Source of the DNA: Tuctoria greenei
Lineage: Eukaryota > Streptophyta > Magnoliopsida > Poales > Poaceae
Direction: 5' to 3'
DNA: 64,000 bases
NCBI GenBank assembly: GCA_036927565.1
Contig: JAYESD010000002.1
Span: 221,157,882-221,221,881 of the forward strand
Every line of letters starts with the position of its first letter. The stretch's first letter is position 1. A model generated the notes under the pieces. It was not told where the DNA came from. It saw only the letters and a list, made by a program, of their open reading frames with translations, and did not search any database. The translations under genes were made by a program, and so were the position numbers. Positions 9,367 through 20,319 of the stretch are shown one piece after another.

Positions 9367-10935
9367 TGAAAGTGCATCTAGGACTCCCTTGTGGGTTTTG
9401 GATGATTTATGACAAGCAATTGGGATCCTAATCCTTTTGTTGAGATGAATGCAGGCAAATAATGAAAAATGAGCAAAATGCCAAAAAGAAGGGAAATGAG
9501 AAGTAAAGTGAATTTGAGCTCAAGGAAAAGAAAATAGTAGATTATTATGTATGGAGTGTGTTAAGGAAACACACCCAAGAGCTCAATCACTTTCAAGCAC
9601 ACACACACAATGCACAAAGTTATACAGGACTGGATTAGTCCGATATCAGCCGGACTAGTCCGATATCACATTCTGCACCAGATCGGACAAGTCCGGTGTC
9701 CGCCCGACTAGTCCGATATCTTTCTGATCCACTTCGGACTAGTCCTCCCCAATGCGGACTAGTCCTCAACACAATGCACAAGTCACACAAAATCAGACAA
9801 GTCCGTCGTGATCCGGACTAGTCTGATATTCTTTTTGATCCACTTCGGACAAGTCTGGTGTCTACACGGACTAGTCCGATATACACACTGATCTAAATCG
9901 GACAAGTCCTTCTAGTGCGGACTTGTCATCCTAAACACTTAGGGTTTCATATGTCCGGACAAGTCCGATGGCAATCGGAATAGTCCGAAGATTTCTAGTA
10001 GTGAAATCAGACAAGTCCGTTTTCAACCGGACTAGTCCGATATTCCTGGACACTTAGGGTTTGCTACACACAGCACACTGGACTAGTCCGGTGACCACCA
10101 CGGACTAGTCCGATCTTTCTGAACCCTAACGGTCACTTTTAGAAACCCCATATAAATAGAGGTGCACGACCCACTTTTACTCTCTCTCGAACCCTAGCGC
10201 CGTCACACCTCCCAAGAGACTCAAAAACCACCTCTCTCCACGAAATTAAGTGCAAAATCGATCAATCTATTGAAGATCACTTCTAGATCATTGGAGAGAC
10301 ACTTGGCACACATCATTGAGCTCTTGGTTTGATTCTTTAACACACTCTTGCGTTTCAATTTTTAATTTTCGATTGTGTTATTGGTGGCTTTGTAAGTTGT
10401 AATCAAGGGAGCTCTCAACGTGTGAGAACGCCCCTTCAACTTGGTTATTTACCCTTTGTGATTAGTGGAAGAGGATTGGACTTCGTGGCGATCCGACGAG
10501 GGAAGGGTTGGAGAAAACCCGGTCCTTTTGTGGGCTCCTCAACATGGACGTAGGTTGCCTTCGTGGTAGCCGAACCACGGGGTAAAACTTGTGTCTTGTC
10601 ATTGTGCGTTCTTCATCTTAATTGATCAACTTAACCTAGGGTTTGATTCACTTTGTTCAATTTGAGTTAAACTGTTGAACAAGATCCTTAATTGTAATAG
10701 AATTTGACATACAACTATTAAACTGTCATCCAAGTTTATATTTTCGCTGCAAACATTAACGAAACAATCAAATTGACTGAACTTGATCAACTTAGCCCGT
10801 GAAAACCGGACTAGTCCGCACTTTATCGGACTAGTCCGATATCTCTGGTATTGACCTTGTTGTTGAGTGCTACAGGAACCGAGAAAATTCAAAAAGGCCT
10901 ATTCACCCCCCCCCCCCCCTCTAGGCCTACATTCA
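9367..10935 (+). repeat. 3' LTR of Copia element 1 (complete, 1569 bp)
   Basis: Opens TGAAAGTGCATCTAG after the purine tract and closes CTAGGCCTACATTCA, imperfectly inverted ends. A dense palindrome cluster lies at about 9632-10116, just upstream of TATAAATA (10151-10158), with a second pair at 10808-10840. A run of 13 C at about 10907-10919 is longer than in the 5' copy, as expected of homopolymer slippage. Confidence 0.95.
9632..10116. repeat. GGACTAGTCC palindrome cluster, element 1 U3
   Basis: More than a dozen units of (C)CGGACTAGTCCG(G) and its GGACAAGTCC/GGACTTGTCC variants spaced irregularly by about 6-40 bases, ending about 35 bases upstream of the TATA box. Spacers share little sequence; the palindromes themselves are conserved. 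Confidence 0.92.
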
Positions 10936-11259
10936 ACTATCACGAATAATCACCGAGTTTGTGGGGCAACCTCACACGTTGAGGGCTCCCACGAGAATTA
11001 CAACGAAAGAGGCCATCAAATACACTTGAAAGTATTACAATGTAGAGTATAAGTGTAGAAAGATCAAACCCAAAGAGCTCGCAACGAAGGAACGACGATC
11101 TCCCAATCCCAAATCCAAGTGTTCAAATGATTTGACTCCTTTTCGCACCCTAGATGTGTGGGGAGATGTGTTTTAGGCTCTTGGGACAAAGTGGCGGCAC
11201 TAGGGTTTGTGTTTTCAGCAGTATTCGACGTGTGTGTACATGGAAGGCCGTGGATTCTC

Positions 11260-11267
11260 TATTTATA
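11260..11267 (-). promoter_or_regulatory. TATA box of element 2 3' LTR
   Basis: TATAAATA on the minus strand, just downstream of the palindrome array. The same site is at 21078-21085 in the 5' LTR. Confidence 0.7.
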
Positions 11268-11439
11268 TGTTTTCCAAAATGTTACCGTTGAAAAACCCAA
11301 ACACCGGACTAGTCTGGTGCAAGTCCGGACTTGTCCGGTCACAGTGTAACTCGAAGTCCAGAAAGTCTGGCGGACTAGTCCGGTCCAAGCTCGGACTAGT
11401 ATGGTGCTGTGTGAAGGTGGACTTCAGAAAGTTCAATGA

Positions 11440-11730
11440 ACTAGTCTGTGGACTAGTCCGGTCTCCACAGATGGGAGACTCTAGAAAGTTCAACGGACTA
11501 GTCCGGTGGACACACGGACTAGTCCGGTCTCCTGATATGAAAGACTCCAGAAAGTTCAACGAACTAGTCCGGTGGACACACAGACTAGTCCGATCTCCCA
11601 ATATGAGAGACTCCAGAAAGTTCAACGGACTAGTGCGGTGGACATAAGGACTAGTCCGGTCTCCGGAGAAGGGAGACTCCAAAAAGCCTATCGGACTAGT
11701 CCGGTCCATGGTCGGACTAGTCCGGTGCAT
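11440..11730. repeat. 66-bp tandem repeat carrying two palindromes per unit (3' LTR of element 2)
   Basis: About four diverged units, each with two GGACTAGTCCGG palindromes, a GGTGGACACAC linker, and a GACTCCAGAAAGTTCAAC segment. The period of 66 is a multiple of three and most units are free of stops, so both strands stay open (RTSP-rich readings of 146 and 184 codons). I regard these readings as by-products. Confidence 0.85.
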
Positions 11731-12011
11731 TGTGAAAGTTAGGTTAATTTTAAAACCCTTACCCCTGCGCAAAGTTGTGAGCTCTTGGATTGTGTCTTTC
11801 ATACACTCCCTATACATTTAAAATCTAACTTGTTCTTCCAAGCTCCATCAAAGTATCCCTCTTTGGACACCACTTCATTTTTCACCTTTTTGTGTGCACT
11901 GAGCTGTTTCACTTTGTTTGTCCTGCAATCATCTCAATAGTTTCATTAGGATCTCATATGTTTGTCATCAATTAGCCAAAACCCACAAGGGATATCCTAG
12001 ATGCACTTACA

Positions 12012-12362
12012 ATCTCCCCCTTTTTGGTGATTGATGACAACCATTTGAGATATCACAAATTAGAGTAAAATTATGATTTTCATAAGGTGTGCACATATGA
12101 GAATAACGATAAATCCACAGAAATCTTCTCACATATGCACACACCTTATGGTGGGGTGCCTAACAGGTGTGTGATCAACAAAGTGTGATGAAATAAAGAT
12201 AATCAATAATGAGCATAGAGATAATCATTCAAGCAACAATAAGCATCAAACATAAGAAAAGAAATAGTGCGTTACAAGGTTTTAAAAATAAGTACATGTC
12301 CTCGATCACAAAAGCATAAGAAGCACTACTACTAGAGATAGTCTCAAACTAGTCTCAATCTC
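12012..12362 (-). other. 3' noncoding region and polypurine tract of element 2
   Basis: The plus strand TCTCCCCCTTTTT at 12013-12025 is the minus-strand tract AAAAAGGGGGAGA next to the LTR. A second GA-rich tract (TTGAGGGGAATC, minus strand) is near 12400. No coding frame recognised. Confidence 0.85.
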
Positions 12363-13897
12363 TCACCCTTTGGCATCAAGACAACAAAAAGGGAAAAATT
12401 GAGGGGAATCACTCATCGCCGCTCCCTTCTTCATTTCATTCCGATCTTCATCTTCATCACCATCATCATTCACTGGAGCAGGATCTTCCTCGGAGTCCTC
12501 GAAGGCGGGCGGTGATCCAACTGGCTCAATCTCCAGCTTGTCACAGATAGCTCTGATGTTGGCATTGACATATTGCTGATGTTTCTTCTGCCGGACTTCA
12601 ATCTTGCGGCAGCAGGCAAAGGTGGAGGTGAGCATTTTGAGTACGCCACCGGAGGGTTCATGGACAGGCGCGGAGCCAGGAGGAGCAGCTTCAGATCTTG
12701 TGGCATTCACATCCTGAGTTTGTTTAGTCCTCCTCTCAGCTCCGGAGGAGGAAGGGGCAGGTGGTGCTGAGGGAAGAGTGTACTCGGTGGGCTTTTGTGG
12801 CTTCAACCCCGTATGAGGTAAATTCTTGATGAACTCAAGCCCCATCACTTTCTCAATCATGAACATGATGTACGGGGCATACCCGCAAGACCTATTTGGA
12901 GTGATTGAGATGTTCACAATGTCGTTGTAGATATACTCAAAGACATTGAATGGCCTCCTTCCACTAGTGACCTTCATTAGGGTCCTCAAGGTTCCTTGGA
13001 TAGTCCCCGCATCTCTATCTTTCTGGGCTATTGTCTTCCTCAAGATTCTGTTGAGGACCACAAAGAAGGGCTTCAAATATTTGATGTTGGTAGGAGTATA
13101 GGGCATCCTTGTGTCATAGAGGAACTTGAGCTCGTCCTTCTCCAAGGGTTGCAAATTTTGGATGACAAGATCATGATCTAGAGTGTGTTCAAGGTGAAGA
13201 ATCCTTGCAAACTCATCATAAGTAACACTATACTTGGAACCATGAGTCATCCAAGTAAGATTGTCTCCATAACCCCGAGCAAAGTAGAGCGTAGAGTAGA
13301 ATTTGGTGATGATCTCATTGTTCCATCCATTCTCAAAGGAAAACAGGTCCTTCAGACCGTGCCTCTCCAGGGCCTCAACCACCTCACGAAAGGCAGGATA
13401 CTTCTTCGACTACATGTATCCAATGTTCACCCATTGACTGTTCACAACGGGATTCTTCATCTCCATGTACACATTTTCTTAGTAGTCGGCATGGAAGTTG
13501 CTCCAGAATCTTGGGTCTGAGCATTGCCGAGGTTGATTATACACATTAATCTTCCTGAAGCTATTAGCAAGCTCACCCCCTTTTCCGGTGAAATCCTCAC
13601 TGGAACGCTGCCTATTGCGATGACTTGGTTTTTCATCTTCAGGGGCCCAATGGGACCACTAGTAAGTCCCTTCCCTTTATTGAGAGCCCTCTTTGGCCCT
13701 GAGGAGCTCTCGGCAGCTTTTCCTTGCGCCTTCTTGACAACCACCTTCCTCTTCTTAGGCAGATTGTCGTCGGAGGGTGGAGAGTGGACATTGACATCAT
13801 GTCTTTTCATCATGTACCTCTCCTTGGCTCTGCTCGCTTTTTCACGTTCAACTTCTTCATCAACGTGGAAAGAGCTGTCATCTGAGCTTGAAGACAT
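12363..13897 (-). pseudogene. Post-pol ORF of Copia element 2, function unknown
   Basis: Same protein family as the post-pol ORFs of elements 1 and 3. It starts MSSSSDDSS at 13897, has a basic segment KKRKVVVKKAQGKAA and SGPIGPLK, then shifts frame near 13600; the new frame runs to the end with stops near 13480 (after HADY) and 13411 (after IGYM). The C-terminal 339 codons are intact: RHGLKDLFSF, WMTHGSKYSVTYDEFA, KPFFVVLNRILRKTIA, NRSCGYAPYIMFMIEKV, a Pro/Ser/Ala linker, CCRKIEVRQKKHQQY and an acidic tail. This is the best-preserved copy of the core. No membrane segment or signal peptide seen. Confidence 0.75.
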
Positions 13898-14788
13898 CGT
13901 GCCTAATAAGGATTTCATGGATTAGAGAAGAATGAACCAAGGATCAAGGTCAAATTACGGATTCAGATGTCAAAGACCGGACTTGTCCGGGTTCAGAGTG
14001 CGGACTTGTCTGGCGTACTGGACTTGTCCGTATCTGAGCACCGGACTAGTCCAGCCTTGCAAGAACCCTAATGATTTCCTTGAATTCCAAAACTTCTATC
14101 TAAGGATACAAAATGACATGAAGGTGGTAGGAATACATCTATGAAGCCAATGCACAACCTTGGAATCAAAGGAAACGAGCTAGAATGAGAAAAGTTGAGA
14201 TTTTGGTTTTGGGGTGAATTTTACCGAGATTTGAAGATCCGCGTTGAGGAGGCTTGAATCTGTCTGGAGGGGAGGATCAACTTGCCGAGGAGAGGGTTCC
14301 CAACGGAGAGAACTTGATTTTTGAGGGCTCAACTCGAAGGTATCTTCGGGGGGCTATGGTTTTAGAGAGATGAGGAGAGGTGAGGGAGAGCAAGTCCGGT
14401 CAAGTGGAGGGAGGTTTGAAATTTTGATTTGGGTCGGCCAGCTGCTTATATACGCGGCCGATCGGACTAGTCCGGTCAAGGTGACCGACTAGTCCGGTGC
14501 CCCTGGAAAACCTAGGAGAGAGAGACTGTCCGAAATAGTCTGGTGGCAAACCTGACTAGTCCGGCACCCCTGGAAAACCTATGTATTTTGAGATAATTAA
14601 AAGTGATCCAAGGATAAGTTTTGCGAATAATCTTGGTAATTATGACCAGAAAGCAATCAACAATGAAAAGTGGTCATAAACTGCAAGATTTCTTCATTAA
14701 AATAGTTTTCTTAGTAGAAAAAAGAGGTGAGGGGCAGTTTTCAACAATAAAATGCGATGTTTGAATTTTCAACCAGGTATGCAACGTT
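13898..14788 (-). other. Spacer between pol and post-pol ORF of element 2, with palindromes
   Basis: GGACTTGTCCGG/GGACTAGTCC palindromes at about 13977-14056 and 14455-14567. No coding frame recognised. Two CTAGGAGAGAG/CCCCTGGAAAACCTA segments at about 14504-14582 form a short direct duplication around palindromes. Confidence 0.7.
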
Positions 14789-17700
14789 TCAAGCTACATT
14801 TCGAGAGTCAAGAATATTAAGTTCATTTCTAAGCTCACAAAACCTTTTCTCATCTAATGGTTTGGTGAAAATATCCGCAAGTTGTTTTTCAGTCCTAACA
14901 TGTGAAATAGCAATGTCACCTTTTAACGAATGATCTCTAAGAAAATGATGATGGATATCTATGTGCTTAGTTCTTGAGTGCTCTACAGGGTTGTGTGCAA
15001 TTTTTATAGCACTTTCATTCTCACATAGAAGCAGGATATGGCTAAGATTGTAGCCGTAGTCCCTAAGAGTCTGTCTCATCCAAAGTAGTTGTACGCAACA
15101 ACTACCGGCTGCAACATACTCTGCTTCCGCTGTGGAAAGAGCAATAGAGTTTTGCTTTTTAGATGACCAAGAAACTAGGGACCTACCAAGAAACTGACAA
15201 GTCCCTGACATGCTCTTTCTATAGACTTTGCATCCTGCATAGTCGGCGTCGGAATACCCTATCAAGTTAAACTTGGATCCTTTGGGATACCAAAAGCCCA
15301 AGTTGGGTTTGTGCACAAGATACTTTAGGATTCTTTTTACAGCAACTAAGTGACACTCTTTAGGTGCAGCTTGAAACCTTGCACACAAGCAAACACTAAG
15401 CATAATATCTTGCCTAGATGCACATAAATAAAGTAAGGAGCCGATCATGGACCGATATACCTTCTGGTCCACATTTGGACCGTCTTTATTGAGGCCGAGA
15501 TGTCCATTAATGGTCATGGGTGTCTTGATGGGCTTGGCTTTGTCCATATTGAATTTCTTGAGAATGTCTTGTGTATATTTGGTTTGGCTTATAAATGTAC
15601 CTTCTCTTAGTTGCTTTACTTGGAATCCCAAGAAGAACTTCAATTCACCCATCATTGACATCTCGAACCTATCTGTCATAATTTTGCTAAATTCCTCACA
15701 GAAATATTTGTTAGTGGATCCAAAGATAATGTCATCAATATAAATTTGACATACGAATAGATGATCATCACAATGTTTAGTGAAAAGTGTATAGTCAGCT
15801 TTACCAATTTTGAATCCATTTTTAGTCAAAAAATCTTTAAGGCACTCGTACCAAGCTCGAGGAGCTTGTTTGAGGCCATAGAGAGCCTTACGCAGTTTGT
15901 AGACATGATCAGGATACTCTTGGTCTTCGAATCCTGGTGGCTGCTCCACATAAACTTCCTCCTTGATTGGACCGTTTAAGAAAGCGCTTTTGACGTCCAT
16001 TTGATACAGCTTAAAATTATGGTGAGTAGCATATGCTAATAAAATGCGAATGGACTCAAGTCTATAGGAGCGAATGTTTCATTGAAGTCCAAACCTTCGA
16101 CCTGAGAATAGCCCTTGGCCACCAATATCGCTTTATTTCTTGTTACTACTCCATTCTCATCTTGCTTGTTTCGAAAGACCCATTTGGTTCCGACGATGTT
16201 CGCCCTTGGTCTCTCCACCAGCTCCCACACTTCATTTCTTTTGAAGTTGTTCAACTCCTCTTGCACCGCCATCACCCAGTATGGATCCCTTAAGTCTTCT
16301 TCTACCCTGTATGGTTCCAGAAAAGACATAAAAGAATAGTATTCACAGAAATTTTCAACTAGAGATCTAGTAGTTACTCCCTTAGCAATATCTCCAATGA
16401 TATTATTGACAGGATGGTCTCTTTGCATGCTCTGATGTACTCTTGGGTGTGGAACTTGTGTAGTTGCTTGTTCTTCATTATCTTCATGTTAATTGTATCC
16501 CCCTAGATCATTGCTCCCATGATTATCTTGATGTTCTTGATTTTCCTAATCTTGATCTTGTGAAAGAGCTCCCCCTTGATCATTGCCTCCGTGTTGCAGT
16601 TCATCTTGTGCATTTGAATCGAAAGTTCGCTCTTGTGGTAAGATATCACCAAGTCCCATTTTCTTCAGTGCTTCATATGGAGCTTCCTCTTTATCTAGCA
16701 CACACTTATCAACTTGCTCCACTTATGAGCCGTTAGATTCATCGGACACTACGTCACGTGCTACTTCAACAAGGCCGGACACCTTGTTGAAGACACGATA
16801 GGCGTAGGCATTCGATTCATAACCGAGCAAGAACCCTTCATCGGACTTCAAAGCAAACTTCGAGGCCCTCAGTTTCTTGTTCAGAATAAAACATTTACAA
16901 CCAAATACTTTGAAATAAGAAACATTAGGCTTTTTACCAGTAAGGAGCTCATATGGAGTTTTCTTCAGTAGTCGGTGGAGGTACAGCGGATTCGTGGCAT
17001 GACAAGCGGTGTTCACCGCTTCTGCCCAAAATCAATCTGATGTCTTGTATTCATCCAACATAGCTCTTGCCATTTCGATCAATGTTCTGTTCTTCCTTTC
17101 GGCCACTCCATTTTGTTGAGGGGAGTAGGGTGCCGAGAACTCATGCTTTATTCCTTCTTCATCGAGATACTCTTCAACTTGGAGGTTCTTGAATTCTGTC
17201 TTGTTGTCACTTATGATGTTCTTTATGGTTGATGAGAATTCGTTCTGAGCTCTTTTCAGGAACTTCTTGAGGATTCCCTGAGTTTCTGATTTATCATACA
17301 AGAAAAATATCCAGGTAAATCTTGAAAAATCATCAACAATTACTAAACCGTGTTTGTTACCGCCGATGCTGATGTACGAAATTGGACCAAAGAGATCCAT
17401 GTGGAGGAGTTCCAGCGGTCTTGCGGTAGTCATCACATTCTTGGCGGGGTGTGGTGCTCTAACTTGTTTTCCTGCTTGACAAGCGCTGCACGGCCTGTCT
17501 TTTTCAAAAACCACATCCTTAAGACCACGGATGTGACCACCTTTTAGAAGTTTCTGTAGATTTCTCATCCCAACATGGGCTAGCCGTCTATGCCACAACC
17601 ATCCCATGTTGGTCTTAGCAACCAAGCAAGTGTTGAGTTCGGCTTTATCTTTGTTGAAATCAACAAGATAAAGCTTGCCCTTCAAAATTCCCTTGAATGC

Positions 17701-18024
17701 AATCGAGCCATTGCTTCTTCTAAAAATGGTCACACCCTCATTAGTGAATAAACAGATGTAACCTTTGTCGCATAGTTGAGATATTGAAAAAAGGTTATAA
17801 TCTAGAGAATCTACAAGTAAAACATTAGATAAGGTGTGTTGAGAGGATATTTCAATGTTACCGCTACCAAGGACCTTTCCTTGGCTGTTGTCTCCAAAGT
17901 ATATGCCTTCACTTGGATCCTTGTTATACTCGTACTCCACAAACATACCTCTGTCTCCGGTCATGTGATTTGTGCATCCGCTATCTAGCACCCATTTAGA
18001 TCCACCGGAGGAGTAAGCCTGCAA
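14789..18024 (-). pseudogene. pol: Pol of Copia element 2 (protease, integrase, RT, RNase H), defective
   Basis: Minus strand. Protease WVLDSGCTNHMTG intact; zinc site WHRRLAH...CSACQ; integrase core MDLFGP, SDNKTEFK (family SDNGTEF) and NGVAERKNR; hinge; RT with TKWVFRNKQ, QMDVKSAFLNG and YIDDIIFGSTN (family YVDD); RNase H STAEAEYVAAGSC, ENESAIKIAHN, HIDIHHHFLRDH. Breaks: TGA at 17032 (SD*FWAEA, where element 1 has Arg), TAA at 16723 (NGS*VEQ, where element 3 has Gln), two stops in the hinge near 16540 and 16495, and a small deletion near 16062 shifting frame after ETFAP. The first two stops look like C-to-T changes of CGA and CAA. The final 403 codons are open. Confidence 0.92.
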
Positions 18025-18030
18025 AAAAAA

Positions 18031-20265
18031 TTATTCTTTGGTTTTAGGTACCCAAGCTTGCTTGGGTCCTCTCAGGTTAGTCACAAGAGTCTTGGGCACC
18101 CACACACAAGTTTTCAAGTTCTTGTGGTGTGGCCCTGTATATTTAGCAATGACTTTTCCATTTCTAGCTTTCATAAGATCATAGGAAGCATCAAATGTAC
18201 GAAACAATATTTGTAAATCAGATTCATGGGATTTTTCCTTAACAAAGACAATTCTATTCTTAGCACGATTAGGATTAGACATGTGTTTGTTTCTGTCAAA
18301 ACCAAGGCCATCTTTGACATTAGGAGGTCTAGTGACCATATATGTACTACGTGCATATTTGATCTTCTCCTTATCAAAGATGCCACTCGGAGAACCATGC
18401 AAATTATGAGAAGTTGAAGTGTTAGAAGTAACATTCTTCTTACTAGAGCAAGTGCAAGTTTCGATTGTTGTCGAACTCATATCTTTGGAGGAATAGTTAT
18501 TGAGTGACTCAACTTGCACCTCAAGGATCTTGTTAACTTTCGACAAGTTAGGAAGTTCTTCCTTGATTGCAATATGTGAGTCCTCTAGCTTTGAGTAAGT
18601 TTCCTTACTCAAGGCTAGCTCAACTTCAAGCGACTCATTCTTCTCTCTTTCAAGCTCGAGAAGCTTTTCAACTTCTTGATATATCTTCCTTTCATGGATG
18701 AGCATATCTTCTTGTCGGTTAAGAAGTTCCTCTTTTTCAAAGATTTCGTTCGACAACATTTCCATTTTATTTAAAGCAATTTTACTTAATCCTCTAAACA
18801 TTTCTTCATTATCACTAGAGCTATCAAAGTCATCAATAGAGGAATTTAGCGTAGGAGGAGTGAGTCAAACCTTTTTCTTGCCTTCCTTAGCCATAAGGCA
18901 AGTGTGGTTGTTCATATCTCGTCCTCCCATGTTTGGGAAGAGTGTGGCTTTCATAGTAGGTTTCTTGACTGCGATAGTGGCTATCTCTTCTTCTTCATCG
19001 GGGGAGGACTTGTCGTTTGAGTCCCACTCCTTGCCAATATGAGCTTGATGGGCTTGTCTTCTTTTTCTGAAATTTTTCTTTTCTTGAGGTCTTGTTTCCT
19101 TCTTCTTTTTATTTTCTTCATAGGGGCAGTCCACCATAAAGTGACCATACTCTCCGTAGTTGTAGCAAGTGCGTCGAGCCTTGGATTTTCCTTTATCCTT
19201 GCTTTTGCCATCGTTTGAATTGTTGTTGTGTCTTCTTTTCATCATGTGTTTGAACTTCTTGATAAATAGTACCATTTCTTCATCATCAAGATCAGTGCTC
19301 TCGTCGCTTGTATGCCCATCATCTTGGTCTTCACTATTTTCTTTGGGTTTGGGTCTGCACGTTGCTTTGAGAGAAACTTCTTTCTTTTTGGAATAGGTGA
19401 GTTCGGCTAAGTCTTTGACGTATTGAGCCTCTTTCTCCATCATTTCATGATTTATGATGTTCCCCAATAACTCATCCGGAGTCATTTTGTGAAATCCGGG
19501 GCTTTCTCTAATCATTGAGCAAAGTGTGACATTTCTTGGCATGAAGGCTCTAATCATTCTTTTGACCACCTCATGATCCGTCCATTTCTTACTTCCATAG
19601 GCATGAATTTGGTTGATGAGTGCCTTCATCCGGTTTTACATGTCTTGAGGTGATTCGCCTTCTTCAATACCAAATCTCCTTCAAGCATCTCAATTTTAGC
19701 TTCACGAACCAACCTATTTCCTTCGTGAGCTGTCTTAAGTGTATCCCAGATTTCTTTTTCACTTTCTAAACCATCGATCTTGGTGAATTCTCCTCTACTT
19801 AGTGATGATATGATCACGGTGACGGCTTGTGCGTTTCTGTGAATCTCTTGTTCTTGTTCTGGAGTGAGTTCCTCATCCGTGTCCGGGATATCTATGCCAG
19901 TGCAAACAATGTGCCACACACTAGGGTTCATGGATATTAGATGCATCTTCACGGTGCTTCCACATGGTGTAGTCACTTTCGTCAAACTGTGGAGGCTTTC
20001 CCATATGAATGGAGAGATAGTGATTGCTTGAATTGAGACGGTTGTAGTTGTAGGGATGTCGGGAGTAGTCGTGATGACCACTCCCTGTCGTCTTCTCTTC
20101 TTCTTTTCCTTTTTGTCCTAGTAGTTTCTTTTTCAGGAGTTCCCTTAGTTGTCGCACTTCTTCATCATCATGTGGGCTTTCTTTCAGCACATCAAAGGCT
20201 TTAGCTTCTTGTTCCTCCTCATTGATGTTCATCTTTGAGATATCGTTGTTCTTCTCAGAGGCCAT
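18031..20265 (-). pseudogene. gag: Gag of Copia element 2, defective
   Basis: Starts MASEKNND at 20265, shortly after the primer site. Gag domain with SDYTMWKH and MHLISMNPSVW, interrupted by a frameshift near 19958 that is reversed by a second one near 19665. The zinc knuckle reads CYNYGEYGHFMVDC: the second Cys is Tyr, so the CCHC site is damaged. TGA at 18865 follows GKKKV. The last part has the coiled coil (KEELLNRQEDM...) and the tail ending KQAWVPKTKE before TAA at 18031; pol follows in the same frame only two to three codons later. No RTSP repeats here. Confidence 0.9.
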
Positions 20266-20305
20266 TGATCTCTCTGAGATGTGAGTCTCATTGGCGGAGA
20301 ACTTG

Positions 20306-20317
20306 GCTCTGATACCA
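20306..20317 (-). other. Primer binding site of element 2, tRNA-iMet
   Basis: Minus-strand TGGTATCAGAGC, two bases from the LTR end at 20320. Confidence 0.92.
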
Positions 20318-20319
20318 AT

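Larger units (their letters stand above)
1..10935 (+). mobile_element. Copia element 1 (Sirevirus/Maximus-like LTR retrotransposon), 5' end outside window
   Basis: Complete in order apart from the missing start of the 5' LTR: LTR, tRNA-iMet primer site, gag, pol in copia order (protease, integrase, RT, RNase H), a spacer, an extra ORF, purine tract, 3' LTR. The two LTR copies (1-966 and 9963-10935) align over their shared length with only a few percent difference by eye, so insertion is fairly recent. The element interrupts the LTR of element 2: sequence from 10936 continues the element 2 LTR at the position matching 20753. The long internal region and the ORF after pol are the reasons for the Sirevirus-like call. 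Its own coding capacity is broken (stops in pol and in the third ORF, RT deletion). Confidence 0.93.
10936..12011 (-). repeat. 3' LTR of Copia element 2 (partial)
   Basis: Matches 20753-21817 throughout. Minus-strand start is at 12011 (TGTAAGTGCATCTAGG). Minus-strand TATAAATA lies at 11260-11267, with the palindrome array (11300-11730) directly upstream of it. The remaining LTR portion is displaced by element 1. Confidence 0.93.

Noticed and set aside
9632..10116. CRISPR-like appearance of short palindromic repeats with spacers
   Set aside because: Spacing is irregular, the setting is a plant retrotransposon LTR, no cas-like genes are present, and spacers are shared between LTR copies.
11207..11817. 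Overlapping RTSP-rich open frames on both strands of the element 2 LTR (also 20971-21627)
   Set aside because: They follow directly from a 66-bp tandem repeat whose palindromes read RTSP on either strand; they include the promoter region and have no coding signature.
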